Below, piece after piece: positions 44,481 through 53,660 of a stretch of DNA of 60,981 bases. Source of the DNA: CAZHOV01 sp964534315 (GTDB lineage Bacteria > Bacteroidota > Bacteroidia > Chitinophagales > Saprospiraceae); NCBI GenBank assembly GCA_964534315.1, contig CAZHOV010000012.1:1-60981 (forward strand). Reading direction: 5' to 3'. The notes under the pieces are model-generated. The model saw only the letters and a program-made list of their open reading frames with translations. It searched no databases and had not been told where the DNA came from. The position numbers and the translations under genes are program-made. The first letter of the stretch is position 1; each line of letters begins with the position of its first letter.

Positions 44481-44548
44481 ATGGTGCGCTGCACCATTAA
44501 ATTGATATTAACCTCTTTTGCTACAAACATTTTGGTGCGCTGCACCAA
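44481..44548. repeat. two copies of the palindrome TGGTGC-GCT-GCACCA
   Basis: ATGGTGCGCTGCACCAT (44481-44497) and TTGGTGCGCTGCACCAA (44532-44548) are hairpin-forming palindromes, with centres 51 bases apart. They lie between the end of the O-methyltransferase gene and the CHAT promoter on the minus strand. Roles as a double terminator, REP-like repeat or operator are all possible. Confidence 0.8.
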
Positions 44549-44588
44549 TCTTGCTTCAAACTACCCAATACTAACTATCAATTACCCA

Positions 44589-45251
44589 CTATTTTACTCT
44601 AATCATTGACAACCCGTCGCTGATCGGCATCAGGCATACATCTACTCGCTTGTCGCCAGCTATCTTGGCATTGAGCTGTCTTATGGCTTCAGTTTCCGGG
44701 TCTTTTTTCTCTGGATCGATAACATCTCCGCTCCACAGCGTGTTATCGATTAAAATAAGGCCGTTGGGACGAATAAGCTGAAGGCACTGCTCGTAATACG
44801 TATCATAGTTTTCCTTATCGGCATCGATGAATGCAAAGTCGAAATGGTCGGTTTTACCCGTTTCAATCAGCTTTTGAAGGGTCTGCTGAGCCGGTGCAAT
44901 GTGCAGTTCAATTCTATCTTCTACGCCCGCCTGTCGCCAGTATTTTTTTCCGATATTCGTCCACTCCTCGCTGACATCGCAGGCAATGACCTTTCCCCCT
45001 TCAGGTAGTCCCATGGCTACGCTCAACGCGCTATAGCCGGTAAATACGCCAATTTCCAACACAAAACGGGCATGCATGATCTGTACTAATAGTTGCATAA
45101 ATTGCCCCTGCTCCGGCGAGATCTGCATGTTAGACTCCTTCATCTGACTCGTCACTTCCCGCAGCGAACGCTGGACTTCCGTCTCCATATTGGAGGAAGC
45201 TAACGCGTATTCATAAAGTTGTTCCGTAAGGTTTAAGGTTTTATTAGACAT
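44589..45251 (-). CDS. SAM-dependent O-methyltransferase
   Basis: This 220-residue enzyme resembles catechol/caffeoyl-CoA O-methyltransferases (class I fold). The SAM-binding LEIGVFTGYSALSVAMGLPE, the acidic ACDVS loop, and the metal-binding FAFIDADKENYDTYYEQC and LILIDNTLWSGDV are present, with the Asp and Asn that hold a divalent metal. The substrate is likely a small catechol-like or CoA-linked aromatic. No partner gene suggests which one. Confidence 0.9.
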   Translation of the reverse strand: MSNKTLNLTEQLYEYALASSNMETEVQRSLREVTSQMKESNMQISPEQGQFMQLLVQIMHARFVLEIGVFTGYSALSVAMGLPEGGKVIACDVSEEWTNIGKKYWRQAGVEDRIELHIAPAQQTLQKLIETGKTDHFDFAFIDADKENYDTYYEQCLQLIRPNGLILIDNTLWSGDVIDPEKKDPETEAIRQLNAKIAGDKRVDVCLMPISDGLSMIRVK

Positions 45252-45381
45252 TATTCAGCTTTTTTTAATCAAAAATTTACTTTTACAGGCAATTTTCAAC
45301 AATTGATGAAAATTTTAGTTTTTAAATACGTGAATGGCGAACGTGAAATACCCAATATCCAATACTAAAAACATTTAACAT

Positions 45382-46482
45382 ATGGATTTTTATAAACTAC
45401 GGATTAAAGATATCAAAAAAGAAACGGACGAGGCAGTGACAGTTGCATTTGATGTACCTGAAGAACTCTCCGAAACATTTCGATATACGCATGGTCAATA
45501 TATTACGCTAAAAGTGCCGATCAATGGAACAGAGGAGCGTCGGGCTTATTCGATGTGTAGCAGTCCTTCCTGGAAGGAGCCTATTCAGGTTACGGTCAAG
45601 AAAGTAAAGAAAGGAAAAGTGTCTAGTTATGTCAATGAAAAACTGGAGGTGGGCGATGAAATAGAGGTCATGGCTCCGGAAGGCCGTTTTTTTACAGAAG
45701 TAGATGCCCAGCATAAAAAAGACTATTATCTCTTTGCCGCCGGGAGCGGGATTACCCCCATCATGTCTATTTTGAAAACGGTGATCGAAGAGGAACCGAA
45801 AAGTCAGGTATTCTTGCTTTATGGCAACCGCAATGAAGATTCCATTATCTTCAATGACCTCCTCGCCGAATTGGAGCAAAAATACGAGGGTCAACTAAAA
45901 GTGGTCCATACGCTCAGCCAACCGAAAAAGGAACGACTGGGTGGACTGGCTTCCTTCATCAAGAAGCCGGTCATCAGCTGGTCTGGTAATACCGGACGCA
46001 TCGATAAGAAAATGGTTAAAACCTTCATCGAAAAAAATCCGGGAGGCTCGGATGAAAAAGAATATTTCATTTGCGGCCCAGGAGGTATGATCCAAACGGT
46101 CGAAAAAACACTGAAGGATATCAACGTTAACCCAGATAATATCCATGTAGAATACTTTTCTTCAGAAGATCTGCCGCACGAAAAAGTGGCTTCCGGAGAT
46201 GTATCCGCCTCCAAAGTAAAAGTACATCTCGATGGAGAAGCGATTGAAGTGGAGGTTCCCAAAGGGGAGACCATTCTCGATGTACTCATCGCCAATAAAT
46301 ACGATCCGCCTTATTCTTGCACTTCTGGCTCGTGTTCCACTTGTATGGCAAAGACGATTAGCGGGAAGGTCCGCATGGAAGTCTGCCTCGCCCTCGACGA
46401 CGATGAAGTGGAAGAAGGCTATATCCTCACCTGCCAATCCCACCCTCAAACCGAAGAAGTGGAGATAACGTATGACGTTTAA
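45382..46482 (+). CDS. ferredoxin-NADP reductase with C-terminal 2Fe-2S domain
   Basis: This 366-residue protein has the three-part plan of PaaE/HCP-reductase-type electron-transfer proteins. An FAD-binding barrel (about 1-100) has RAYSMCSSP. An NAD(P)-binding domain (about 110-250) has LFAAGSGITPIMSILK and YFICGPGGMI. A plant-type 2Fe-2S ferredoxin domain (about 275-366) has Cys ligands in PYSCTSGSCSTCMAK and in ILTCQSH. It passes electrons from NAD(P)H to an oxygenase or other acceptor. No oxygenase gene is adjacent, so the partner is unknown. Confidence 0.9.
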   Translation: MDFYKLRIKDIKKETDEAVTVAFDVPEELSETFRYTHGQYITLKVPINGTEERRAYSMCSSPSWKEPIQVTVKKVKKGKVSSYVNEKLEVGDEIEVMAPEGRFFTEVDAQHKKDYYLFAAGSGITPIMSILKTVIEEEPKSQVFLLYGNRNEDSIIFNDLLAELEQKYEGQLKVVHTLSQPKKERLGGLASFIKKPVISWSGNTGRIDKKMVKTFIEKNPGGSDEKEYFICGPGGMIQTVEKTLKDINVNPDNIHVEYFSSEDLPHEKVASGDVSASKVKVHLDGEAIEVEVPKGETILDVLIANKYDPPYSCTSGSCSTCMAKTISGKVRMEVCLALDDDEVEEGYILTCQSHPQTEEVEITYDV

Positions 46483-46483
46483 T

Positions 46484-46525
46484 GCAATGAGGAATGAGCA
46501 ATGTGCAATGAGGAATGAAGGTTTG
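46484..46525. repeat. short GCAATG/GGAATG heptamer-type repeat between convergent genes
   Basis: The words TGCAATGAGGAATGAGCAATG and TGCAATGAGGAATGA follow in tandem. They belong to the same TGCAATG family as the arrays at 53802-53866 and 56719-56746. It directly follows the ferredoxin reductase gene. Confidence 0.75.
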
Positions 46526-46567
46526 AAAATCAATTTTTGCTCTCTTACCTTTGGTTGTCCTCTTGTC

Positions 46568-48418
46568 CTACTCCTCCTCTGACTCCCCGATCTTTTTCCC
46601 CATGTACACCAGATGGATGCCTTCTTCATCAGGAATATTATCCAGGTCTTTGGGGATAATTTCCAGGCGATCTTCTTTGTTTTTGTAGAAAAGAGGAATA
46701 CAACGCGGATGCTGTTTCATACGGGCTAGTGCTAGCTTGAGTTCTTCCACATTGTTCATTTCCAGTTCGTAAATATTGGGGTAATCCCTGGCCGCTTCAT
46801 TAATGTTGAGGTAATCATCGTAGTAGGAAAACAGGCCTTCTTCTGGCAAATCCATTTTATCCTGTGCCATCTCTTCAGGAGATAATAACCGGTAAGAGCC
46901 GTTTTCTCCAAAGTCATCTCTGAAACGTTTGATTGCAAATGAATTCACTTCTGGATTACCAGTGAGCGCTAGCAAGTATCCCATATCCAATAATTCGAAT
47001 TGATCTTTGAGGTCGTCCGTATAAATGTTAGCCTGAAAGGATTCGATGCCTAGTTTGCGGGCTGAAGACACATGCTTTTTATTATTATCAATAATGATCA
47101 CATGGCGTCCCTTATCCGTCAGGTATTTCCCGATAATTCTGGAAGCTTTATGTCCGCCAATGATTAGCACTCCGTTAGAGGCGGACTGTGTCACGTTTAG
47201 CAACCGGGCAACTAATCGGGCAGTGGTTGCATTGAGTACCACGGTACCTAGCACAATCATAAAAACCAGAGGCGTAATGTATTCTGCGCCCTCGATTTCT
47301 CCGATCAGCTTCAATCCGAATACAGAAGCAATCCCCGCCGCTACGATCCCTCTGGGGCCTACCCACGAAATAAACAGCTTCTCCCGATCGAGGAGTTCTC
47401 CCCCACGGGTACTGGCAAAGACGCCGAGTGGACGTAGAACAAAAACCACCACCACAAAAAGTAATAAACACTGCCAGTTGAGTAGCAACTCCAGATGGCC
47501 AATATCCATATTGGCGGATAGCAAAATAAATAATACTGAAATCAACAGGACACTGATCGATTCCTTAAAAGATAAGATCTCTTTAAGTCGGGGAACATCC
47601 AAATTCCCCATAACAAGGCCCATTACTACAACCGTTAACAACCCGGACTCGTGTGCGATAATATCCGAGATGACAAAGATCCCCAACACCCAGGCCAGTG
47701 TAAAGATATTGAGGAGGTATTCAGGGACCAGGCTCGATTTGATTAATTGGTATAAAGCATAAGCAGATACCGCACCAAGGGCCAGCCCGATCAGGACAAT
47801 CCTGAAAAAAGAAATAATCACCTCCTGGGTTTGATTGTGTCCGTGAGACACATCTCCTGAGAGGATGAAATTGAAGACCAAAACTGCTACCATTGCTCCG
47901 ATCGGATCGATCAGGATTCCCTCCCATTTCAGTACAGTCGCCACATTCCTTGTGAGCGGAACATTTCTAAGGATAGGGGCAATAACGGTAGGACCGGTAA
48001 CGATGATCAGGCCGGAAAAAAGAAAAGAGATCGACCAATTCAGATCCATAATAAAGTGGGCAGCGATACCTCCTCCAATAAAGGTAATTAAAGAACCGAT
48101 GGTGACCAACTTGAGGATAGTCTGCCCAACGCCCTTTATTTCCTTAACCTTGAGTGTTAATCCTCCTTCGAAGAGGATAATACCAATGGCAAGTGAAACG
48201 AAATAAAACAATTCCAAATTCGGAGGGAATAACCCTTCACCCGTTTCAGGTCGGTAGATAGGTTCTATTAACTTTTCGCCGTTTGCCGTAAAAAGCGTGG
48301 AGATTGGCCCTACCAGCAAGCCTATTAGTATGAGCGGCAGGATAGCAGGAACCCGCGTTCTCCAGGCCAACCATTGAGCGACAATCCCAAGAATTATAAC
48401 ACCAGCTAATGCAACCAT
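46568..48418 (-). CDS. CPA1-type cation/proton antiporter with TrkA-N domain
   Basis: This 616-residue inner-membrane protein has about 12-13 transmembrane helices in residues 1-400, with antiporter blocks LIIVTGPTVIAPILRNVPLT and WEGILIDPIGAMVAVLVFNF. A cytosolic RCK/TrkA-N nucleotide-binding domain (about 410-530) follows, with GVLIIGGHKASRIIGKYLTD. It probably exchanges Na+ or K+ for protons under control of a bound nucleotide. The permease gene upstream is 50 bases away on the same strand, so they are likely one transcript. Confidence 0.87.
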   Translation of the reverse strand: MVALAGVIILGIVAQWLAWRTRVPAILPLILIGLLVGPISTLFTANGEKLIEPIYRPETGEGLFPPNLELFYFVSLAIGIILFEGGLTLKVKEIKGVGQTILKLVTIGSLITFIGGGIAAHFIMDLNWSISFLFSGLIIVTGPTVIAPILRNVPLTRNVATVLKWEGILIDPIGAMVAVLVFNFILSGDVSHGHNQTQEVIISFFRIVLIGLALGAVSAYALYQLIKSSLVPEYLLNIFTLAWVLGIFVISDIIAHESGLLTVVVMGLVMGNLDVPRLKEILSFKESISVLLISVLFILLSANMDIGHLELLLNWQCLLLFVVVVFVLRPLGVFASTRGGELLDREKLFISWVGPRGIVAAGIASVFGLKLIGEIEGAEYITPLVFMIVLGTVVLNATTARLVARLLNVTQSASNGVLIIGGHKASRIIGKYLTDKGRHVIIIDNNKKHVSSARKLGIESFQANIYTDDLKDQFELLDMGYLLALTGNPEVNSFAIKRFRDDFGENGSYRLLSPEEMAQDKMDLPEEGLFSYYDDYLNINEAARDYPNIYELEMNNVEELKLALARMKQHPRCIPLFYKNKEDRLEIIPKDLDNIPDEEGIHLVYMGKKIGESEEE

Positions 48419-48468
48419 TTATACGTTTTATTGCAATTAAAAAAAAGATAGCTTACCATCAGGATCCT

Positions 48469-50673
48469 CTATTCGAGAGTCAGCCTGAGTATAGAACAGG
48501 GAACATGACCTGTAAATTTATTTTTCTTCCCCAGCAACACTTTTATCCAGCTTCCTTCGGTAGAAGTCCCGATAATGAGCAGATCGAATCCTGCAGAGAC
48601 TTCGGTAATCGTCGTTACCGGATGATCGCTTTTTAGGATCAACACCTCCACCTCGGAATCGCAAGTATCCAGCATCTCTTCTGATTTTTTTAACAGTTCT
48701 TGGATTTGCTTGTCATTCCATGCCCTGGGCACTACTCTCAACAGGGTTATGGAAGAATCATAGAAGCGGGCTATTTTACCGGCAGTGGTGACAAATTCCC
48801 GGTCGGAACGCCCCGGCCTTGAGGCCACCAGGATTTTACGAATATATCGAACACCTTTATCTTTGAACAACGCCAGCTTGCAATTGATATGGGCCATCAA
48901 CCACCCCATGGGATTATTGACAAAAATACCTTTGGAATCTCTTCCCTCCCATCCCATTACCAGCCAATCTGACTTGGTTTCGTCGCTTATGGCATGAACA
49001 GTATTAACCAGATTATGGGTAATAGCGGCATCAAAATCGACATTAACTTGCCGTTCATCAGCCATAGCAGCAATGCGACGATTTAGAGATGCCACCGTCA
49101 CATCATCAGCCAGTAAAGCATCCAACATGGTTTGCTCCGGAATCTCCTTCAGATGAATGATCTGAATTTTTTTTCCATCTCCCAAGGCAGCTCCCATTTC
49201 TACTAAAATTTCAGGAGAACGCTCCCGACCGAACAGGGGGACGATGACCTCCGCTTCCGTATCAATGGCACCATCAAGATTTGTTGGCTTATCCAGCCCC
49301 TGCGTCTTTGGAATAAAACCGTATCGCTTTTTATTTCTCCGATTTCTACGCTGATATAAAAGAAACAGGGCCGGCCGGTGGCCATACAATTTAAGCACCC
49401 CGCTTCGCTGAACTTTAGCATTTCCGTATAAATAATATACGGCCAATCCCACTAAAGAAATACCCAGGGCAGCCAAGAGTGCAAATCCGCCTAATAACAC
49501 CAACAAAAATAATCCGGAAAGAATACCAAATATTTGTATCCAGGGATACAAAGGAGAACGGTACTCCGGTTTATACCACTGAACAGCTGTTTCCCGAAGT
49601 ATGATCACACATCCATTGACGAGGATAAACATCATTACTTTAAAAGCACTGGCTAGCTTGGCGATCTTCTCTACATCCAATAAAGTAATTACGATCGCCA
49701 TCAATGCACAGGTAGCTACAATAGTCACGATCGGCATTAAATATTTGGTATGTACCCTGCCCAGCGATTCAGGCAGGAGTTGATCCCTGCTCATGGCAAA
49801 AGGAAAGCGCGATGCTGCTAACACACCCGAATTAGCCATAGATATTAAAGTGATAACTCCAAGAACAGCTGCAAAAATACCAACTACAGGACCACCTATA
49901 TGTTCAGATAAAGTATATATCGGGCGGATATCACCTTCCAAAGAAGCCGCCGGAATATTTCCGACCAACGTAAAGGTGACAAATACATAGATCGCCGTGA
50001 TCAGAAATAAGGCCAGCAACATGGCTAAAGGCAGATTCCTGCCGGGGTTTTTAATCTCTTCGGCAATTGCCGCCACCTTTGTTACCCCTGCATAAGACAC
50101 AAACACAAATGCCGTTGCTGCAAATAACCCCTTATTACCATGGGTCAGAAAAGGTTCCAGATTTGCTTTTTCAACCGTTCCAAGTCCGAAAATTAACAGC
50201 AACGCCATTCCCACTAAACTAATGGCAACAGTCACCAACTGAACTTTTCCCACCTTCTTGACGCCCACAATATTTAATACCATAATCAGCACCAAAAAAG
50301 TAAGCGCTGTAATCTTCAACGGAAACTGAGCAAAGACATATAAATAAGCTCCAAACCCCACCAATGCAAACGAACTCTTTAAAAGAAGGGACAACCACAA
50401 TCCGATACCAGAGATCGTTCCCATAATTGGACCAAATGCCCGCTCGATATACACATATGTTCCCCCGGAAGTTGGCATAGCACTCGCTAACTCAGCCTTT
50501 GAAAGAGCTGCCGGCAGAACGCAGATACCCGCGAGCAGATAAGCCAGATAGACAGAGGGGCCTGTCTTCATGGCGGCAAGCCCCGGCAGAACGAAAATCC
50601 CGCTTCCTAACATTCCTCCAATACCAATAGCAACTACGTAAGGGAGGCTCAAGCTCCGTTCAAGTTTCTTCAT
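48469..50673 (-). CDS. APC-superfamily permease fused to universal-stress (USP) domains
   Basis: This 734-residue protein starts at ATG 50673 (MKKLERSLSLPYVVAIGIGG). A longer form from 50766 lacks support. Residues about 1-430 are a 12-helix amino-acid/polyamine transporter with GIGGMLGSGIFVLPGLAA and PTSGGTYVYIERAFGP. Residues about 460-734 are cytosolic, with two universal-stress-protein domains; the second ends in a nucleotide-loop-like LLIIGTSTEGSWIKVLLGKK. Fusions of this kind are known in the APC family, and the USP part may sense ATP/AMP. The substrate is unknown. It leads the unit with the antiporter at 46568. Confidence 0.87.
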   Translation of the reverse strand: MKKLERSLSLPYVVAIGIGGMLGSGIFVLPGLAAMKTGPSVYLAYLLAGICVLPAALSKAELASAMPTSGGTYVYIERAFGPIMGTISGIGLWLSLLLKSSFALVGFGAYLYVFAQFPLKITALTFLVLIMVLNIVGVKKVGKVQLVTVAISLVGMALLLIFGLGTVEKANLEPFLTHGNKGLFAATAFVFVSYAGVTKVAAIAEEIKNPGRNLPLAMLLALFLITAIYVFVTFTLVGNIPAASLEGDIRPIYTLSEHIGGPVVGIFAAVLGVITLISMANSGVLAASRFPFAMSRDQLLPESLGRVHTKYLMPIVTIVATCALMAIVITLLDVEKIAKLASAFKVMMFILVNGCVIILRETAVQWYKPEYRSPLYPWIQIFGILSGLFLLVLLGGFALLAALGISLVGLAVYYLYGNAKVQRSGVLKLYGHRPALFLLYQRRNRRNKKRYGFIPKTQGLDKPTNLDGAIDTEAEVIVPLFGRERSPEILVEMGAALGDGKKIQIIHLKEIPEQTMLDALLADDVTVASLNRRIAAMADERQVNVDFDAAITHNLVNTVHAISDETKSDWLVMGWEGRDSKGIFVNNPMGWLMAHINCKLALFKDKGVRYIRKILVASRPGRSDREFVTTAGKIARFYDSSITLLRVVPRAWNDKQIQELLKKSEEMLDTCDSEVEVLILKSDHPVTTITEVSAGFDLLIIGTSTEGSWIKVLLGKKNKFTGHVPCSILRLTLE

Positions 50674-50882
50674 AATAATTTTTAAAAGTGCTAAACTGTA
50701 ATTATAATGAATTATAGGCAATCGAGCGAAAATAAGTTGAACCGGCCTCCTTTGGTTCCAAAACAACGCTTTAATTGCCCGAAAATTTAAACAAAATTCA
50801 TCATGTCTCCGTTTCTACGGTAAATCGAGTAAAGAAGGCTTCACCTTCCTTAAACATTCATAATAAAACTAAAAAAATCAAA

Positions 50883-51062
50883 ATGTTCGGATTATTTAAA
50901 AAAGACCCTGTCAAAAAGCTGGAAAAAGAATACGATGCCATTTTGGTGAAAGCCAGAGACACGCAGCGATCGGGCGATATTAAAGGATATGCCAAACTCA
51001 TGGCAGAATCCGAAGAAATTTTAAAAAAAATCGAAGAATTAAAAAAGGAAAATGAAGGATAA
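50883..51062 (+). CDS. Lacal_2735-type small helical protein
   Basis: This 59-residue protein (MFGLFKKDPVKKLEKEYDAI at the start) is a short amphipathic helical hairpin rich in Lys and Glu, ending KKIEELKKENEG. It resembles the Lacal_2735/DUF6435 family of unknown function. The true start is ATG 50883; longer in-frame forms are not credible. Its 3' end overlaps the SDR gene by 11 bases, so it is cotranscribed with it. Confidence 0.78.
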   Translation: MFGLFKKDPVKKLEKEYDAILVKARDTQRSGDIKGYAKLMAESEEILKKIEELKKENEG

Positions 51063-51753
51063 GAAATATTTAGTTATCGGAGGTAGTAAGGGAATAGGTT
51101 TAGCTATAGTCCATCAATTATTAGAAAACGGGGCTCATGTTGAAGTGGTCTCCCGATCAAAAGGAGAACTTCCGGCTCATGAACGCCTTACCCATGTCAC
51201 AGGAGACGTTTTAGATGAAGATTTTGACATTGATCTGAAGGATGGTATAGAGGGAATGGTTTATTGCCCCGGCAGCATCACCCTCAAACCTTTTCGATCA
51301 CTCAAGCCGCAAGACTTTCAAAAAGATTTTGATTTAAATGTATTGGGTGCCGTCAAGTCGATCCGTTCTGCCCAACGAGCATTAAAAAAAGGGGATCACC
51401 CCAGTATCGTCTTGTTTAGTACCGTAGCTGTTCAGCAAGGAATGGCATTTCACGCTTCTATCGCCACTGCAAAATCAGCTCTGGAAGGGCTTACTCGTTC
51501 TTTAGCAGCAGAATTCGCACCAAAGATCAGAGTGAATGCTGTTGCTCCTTCTTTGACCGATACACAATTAGCCGAAAAGTTATTATCTTCCCCCGATAAA
51601 CGCGAAGCTTCTGCCAATCGCCACCCTTTGAGAAAGGTAGGTACACCTGAAGATATTGCCAACATGGCTACTTTTTTACTTTCTGAAAAAAGTAGTTGGA
51701 TGAGTGGCCAAATTTTAGGGGTTGATGGTGGGCTTTCACGCCTAAGGATTTAA
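51052..51753 (+). CDS. short-chain dehydrogenase/reductase-like protein lacking the usual Tyr
   Basis: This 233-residue protein has the SDR Rossmann start YLVIGGSKGIGLAIVHQLLE, the LNVLGAVKS helix, the catalytic-Ser region SIVLFSTVAVQQGMAF, and a C-terminal GQILGVDGGLS. At the usual Tyr-x-x-x-Lys site it reads HASIATAKSALEGLTRSLAA, so Lys is kept but Tyr is replaced by Ile. It may be a non-catalytic or altered member; similar HASIA-type proteins form a subgroup, as I recall. It sits between a small helical protein and a flavin-reductase-like gene. Confidence 0.85.
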   Translation: MKDKKYLVIGGSKGIGLAIVHQLLENGAHVEVVSRSKGELPAHERLTHVTGDVLDEDFDIDLKDGIEGMVYCPGSITLKPFRSLKPQDFQKDFDLNVLGAVKSIRSAQRALKKGDHPSIVLFSTVAVQQGMAFHASIATAKSALEGLTRSLAAEFAPKIRVNAVAPSLTDTQLAEKLLSSPDKREASANRHPLRKVGTPEDIANMATFLLSEKSSWMSGQILGVDGGLSRLRI

Positions 51754-51763
51754 TCACTTTCGT

Positions 51764-52414
51764 ATGTTAACAAAAATTGATCGGACCACTATAGATGGAT
51801 TGGAGCGACGATACCGGGCGCAATTGATCAATTCACTTCCCGGCTTCAAAAGCGTCAACCTCTGCAGCACCCTTAGTGCTGAAGAGGTCTCCAACCTATC
51901 CGTTATCCACTCGGTCATCCATGTAGGAGCTAATCCTCCCTTAATGGGTATGCTATTCCGTCCTCTGGTAGTTCCCCGGCATACCTTAACCAATATCCTG
52001 TCCAAAGGATTTTTCACATTAAATCATCTAAATCAGCAAATACTTGAAAAAGGTCATCAGACATCAGCAAAATACAATGCGGACCAATCTGAATTTGCGG
52101 AGGTGGGACTGACCGAGGAATATCTTGATAACTTCCCGGTACCTTTTGTTAAGGAAAGTAATATAAAAATAGGCCTACGGTTCGAACAACGCATGGATAT
52201 TGAGCTTAATGGTACTGTTTTTATTATCGGAGCCATTGAAGTGATCTGGTTGCCCGAAAATACAATTGTAGAAGACGGTTTTGTCGATCTTGAAAGGGCA
52301 GGATCAATTACTTCTTCAGGGTTAGATGCCTATTACAAACCGGAAAAATTAGCTAGATTTGCTTATGCTAAACCAGGGCAAACGGTTGAACAATTGAAGG
52401 GATTTAAGCATTAA
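51764..52414 (+). CDS. flavin reductase-like (FMN-binding split-barrel) protein
   Basis: This 216-residue protein has the flavin-reductase/flavoredoxin split-barrel look: FKSVNLCSTLSAEEVSNLSV, then HVGANPPLMGMLFRPLVVPR, and TLTNILSKGFFTLNHLNQQI. It may bind FMN and pass electrons to an unknown partner. It starts 10 bases after the SDR gene. Confidence 0.78.
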   Translation: MLTKIDRTTIDGLERRYRAQLINSLPGFKSVNLCSTLSAEEVSNLSVIHSVIHVGANPPLMGMLFRPLVVPRHTLTNILSKGFFTLNHLNQQILEKGHQTSAKYNADQSEFAEVGLTEEYLDNFPVPFVKESNIKIGLRFEQRMDIELNGTVFIIGAIEVIWLPENTIVEDGFVDLERAGSITSSGLDAYYKPEKLARFAYAKPGQTVEQLKGFKH

Positions 52415-52441
52415 TATTTATTATAATTACTTATAAGAGAA

Positions 52442-53245
52442 ATGAGTAAAAATAAATCTGGAGAAAAAAAACTACTTAACCATCAGATACATTTTGCAGG
52501 TAAAGATAAAAAATGGATAGTCTTTGTCCATGGCGCAGGTGGAGCTATTGCTACCTGGAATTATCAAATTAATGCTTTCCAACCGCATTTCAATCTGCTA
52601 TTGCTCGACCTCAGAGATCACGGACTATCCAAAGACTTGGACCCAACTTATAAAAAGTATAATTTCGAAATTGTTTGCAACGATGTCCTGGCCGTTATCG
52701 ATAATTTGGAGATCAAACAAGCATCTTTCATAACCGTATCTATGGGGAGTATGATCTTGCAAAAGATTGACGTTATGCGCCCTCAGCTTATCGAAAAAAT
52801 GGTCGTTGCGGGAGGTATCTTCAAAGCTTCCTTACCCATAAAAATATTAGTGCATTCTGCTAAAATTCTTTCCTATATATTATCCTACCGGCAAATTTAT
52901 ACTATTTTCTCCTATGTAGTTTTACCTAGAAAAAATCATAAAAAAGCCAGAAGGATTTATCGGTTACAATCTATGCGTCTTACCCCAAAAGAATATTTAA
53001 AATGGATTGGCCTCTACAAAGATTTTTTCAGAACTTTAAAGAGCTTTTTCAAAAGAGAAATAGCAACACCTTGTCTGGTAGTTATGGGAAGCCAGGATCA
53101 TGTGTTTTTGGACGCTGCTATCCGGTTTTGCACCAGGCACCCAAGCGCTGATCTGCATATCCTTGAAAAATGCGGACACGTATGCAACATTGAGCGGCCA
53201 GAAGACTTTAATCAATTGGCACTCAATTTCCTGAAAGAAAAGTAA
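52442..53245 (+). CDS. alpha/beta-fold hydrolase
   Basis: This 267-residue protein has the hydrolase landmarks FVHGAGGAIATWNYQINAF (oxyanion loop), LLLDLRDHGLS, the nucleophile elbow TVSMGSMIL (Ser) and a late His in ILEKCGHVCNIERPEDF. The elbow lacks the usual first Gly (T-V-S-M-G). The substrate cannot be told. It follows the flavin-reductase-like gene by 27 bases and ends the same transcription unit. Confidence 0.85.
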   Translation: MSKNKSGEKKLLNHQIHFAGKDKKWIVFVHGAGGAIATWNYQINAFQPHFNLLLLDLRDHGLSKDLDPTYKKYNFEIVCNDVLAVIDNLEIKQASFITVSMGSMILQKIDVMRPQLIEKMVVAGGIFKASLPIKILVHSAKILSYILSYRQIYTIFSYVVLPRKNHKKARRIYRLQSMRLTPKEYLKWIGLYKDFFRTLKSFFKREIATPCLVVMGSQDHVFLDAAIRFCTRHPSADLHILEKCGHVCNIERPEDFNQLALNFLKEK

Positions 53246-53308
53246 GTATAGGCTTTATCTCAATGGTAGCAGGACGCCCCTCACCTGTAGGGAAGGACGC
53301 TGCCTTCA

Positions 53309-53599
53309 CTAACGTTTGCTGATCTTATTTCCGGAAATCGCCCGCTGACGGGAACATCGATGCCGGCCTTCTGAGAAGTTTCGTTTCTTAGCATGTTTGG
53401 TAGAACGCCCTTGTACGCGTTTGCGCCACATTTTCCAACTACTCAATTTCATGTTGCGTCGCATCAATTTGATAACATCTTTTTCCTTCAGCCCAAATTG
53501 GGCTTCAATGGCATCAAACGTAGTCCGGTCTTCCCAGGCCATTTCAATAATCCGATCAACATCTCGTTCACTTAAATTATATTTTTTCTCAACTTTCAT
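53309..53599 (-). CDS. DUF2805/TIGR03643 family protein
   Basis: This 96-residue protein matches the family pattern: LSERDVDRIIEMAWEDRTTF, then DAIEAQFGLKEKDVIKLMRR and WRKRVQGRSTKHAKKR. It is predicted to be a helix-turn-helix-like small protein. The family often travels with DUF2256 and with photolyase/cryptochrome genes in other genomes (recalled, not tested). It is divergent from the DUF2256 gene with 61 bases between. Confidence 0.88.
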   Translation of the reverse strand: MKVEKKYNLSERDVDRIIEMAWEDRTTFDAIEAQFGLKEKDVIKLMRRNMKLSSWKMWRKRVQGRSTKHAKKRNFSEGRHRCSRQRAISGNKISKR

Positions 53600-53660
53600 A
53601 TCAAGCTAACAACAAATAGCAATGTTGGTTTTTTATACTATTTTATAAATATTAATAGAA

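Noticed and set aside
47046..47762. 238-residue plus-strand frame
   Set aside because: It is antisense to the antiporter gene, which has clear family motifs on the minus strand.
53252..53308. tRNA-like stretch with ATCTCAATGGTAGCAGGAC
   Set aside because: It resembles a D arm, but no acceptor stem closes and no T-arm GGTTC sequence follows.
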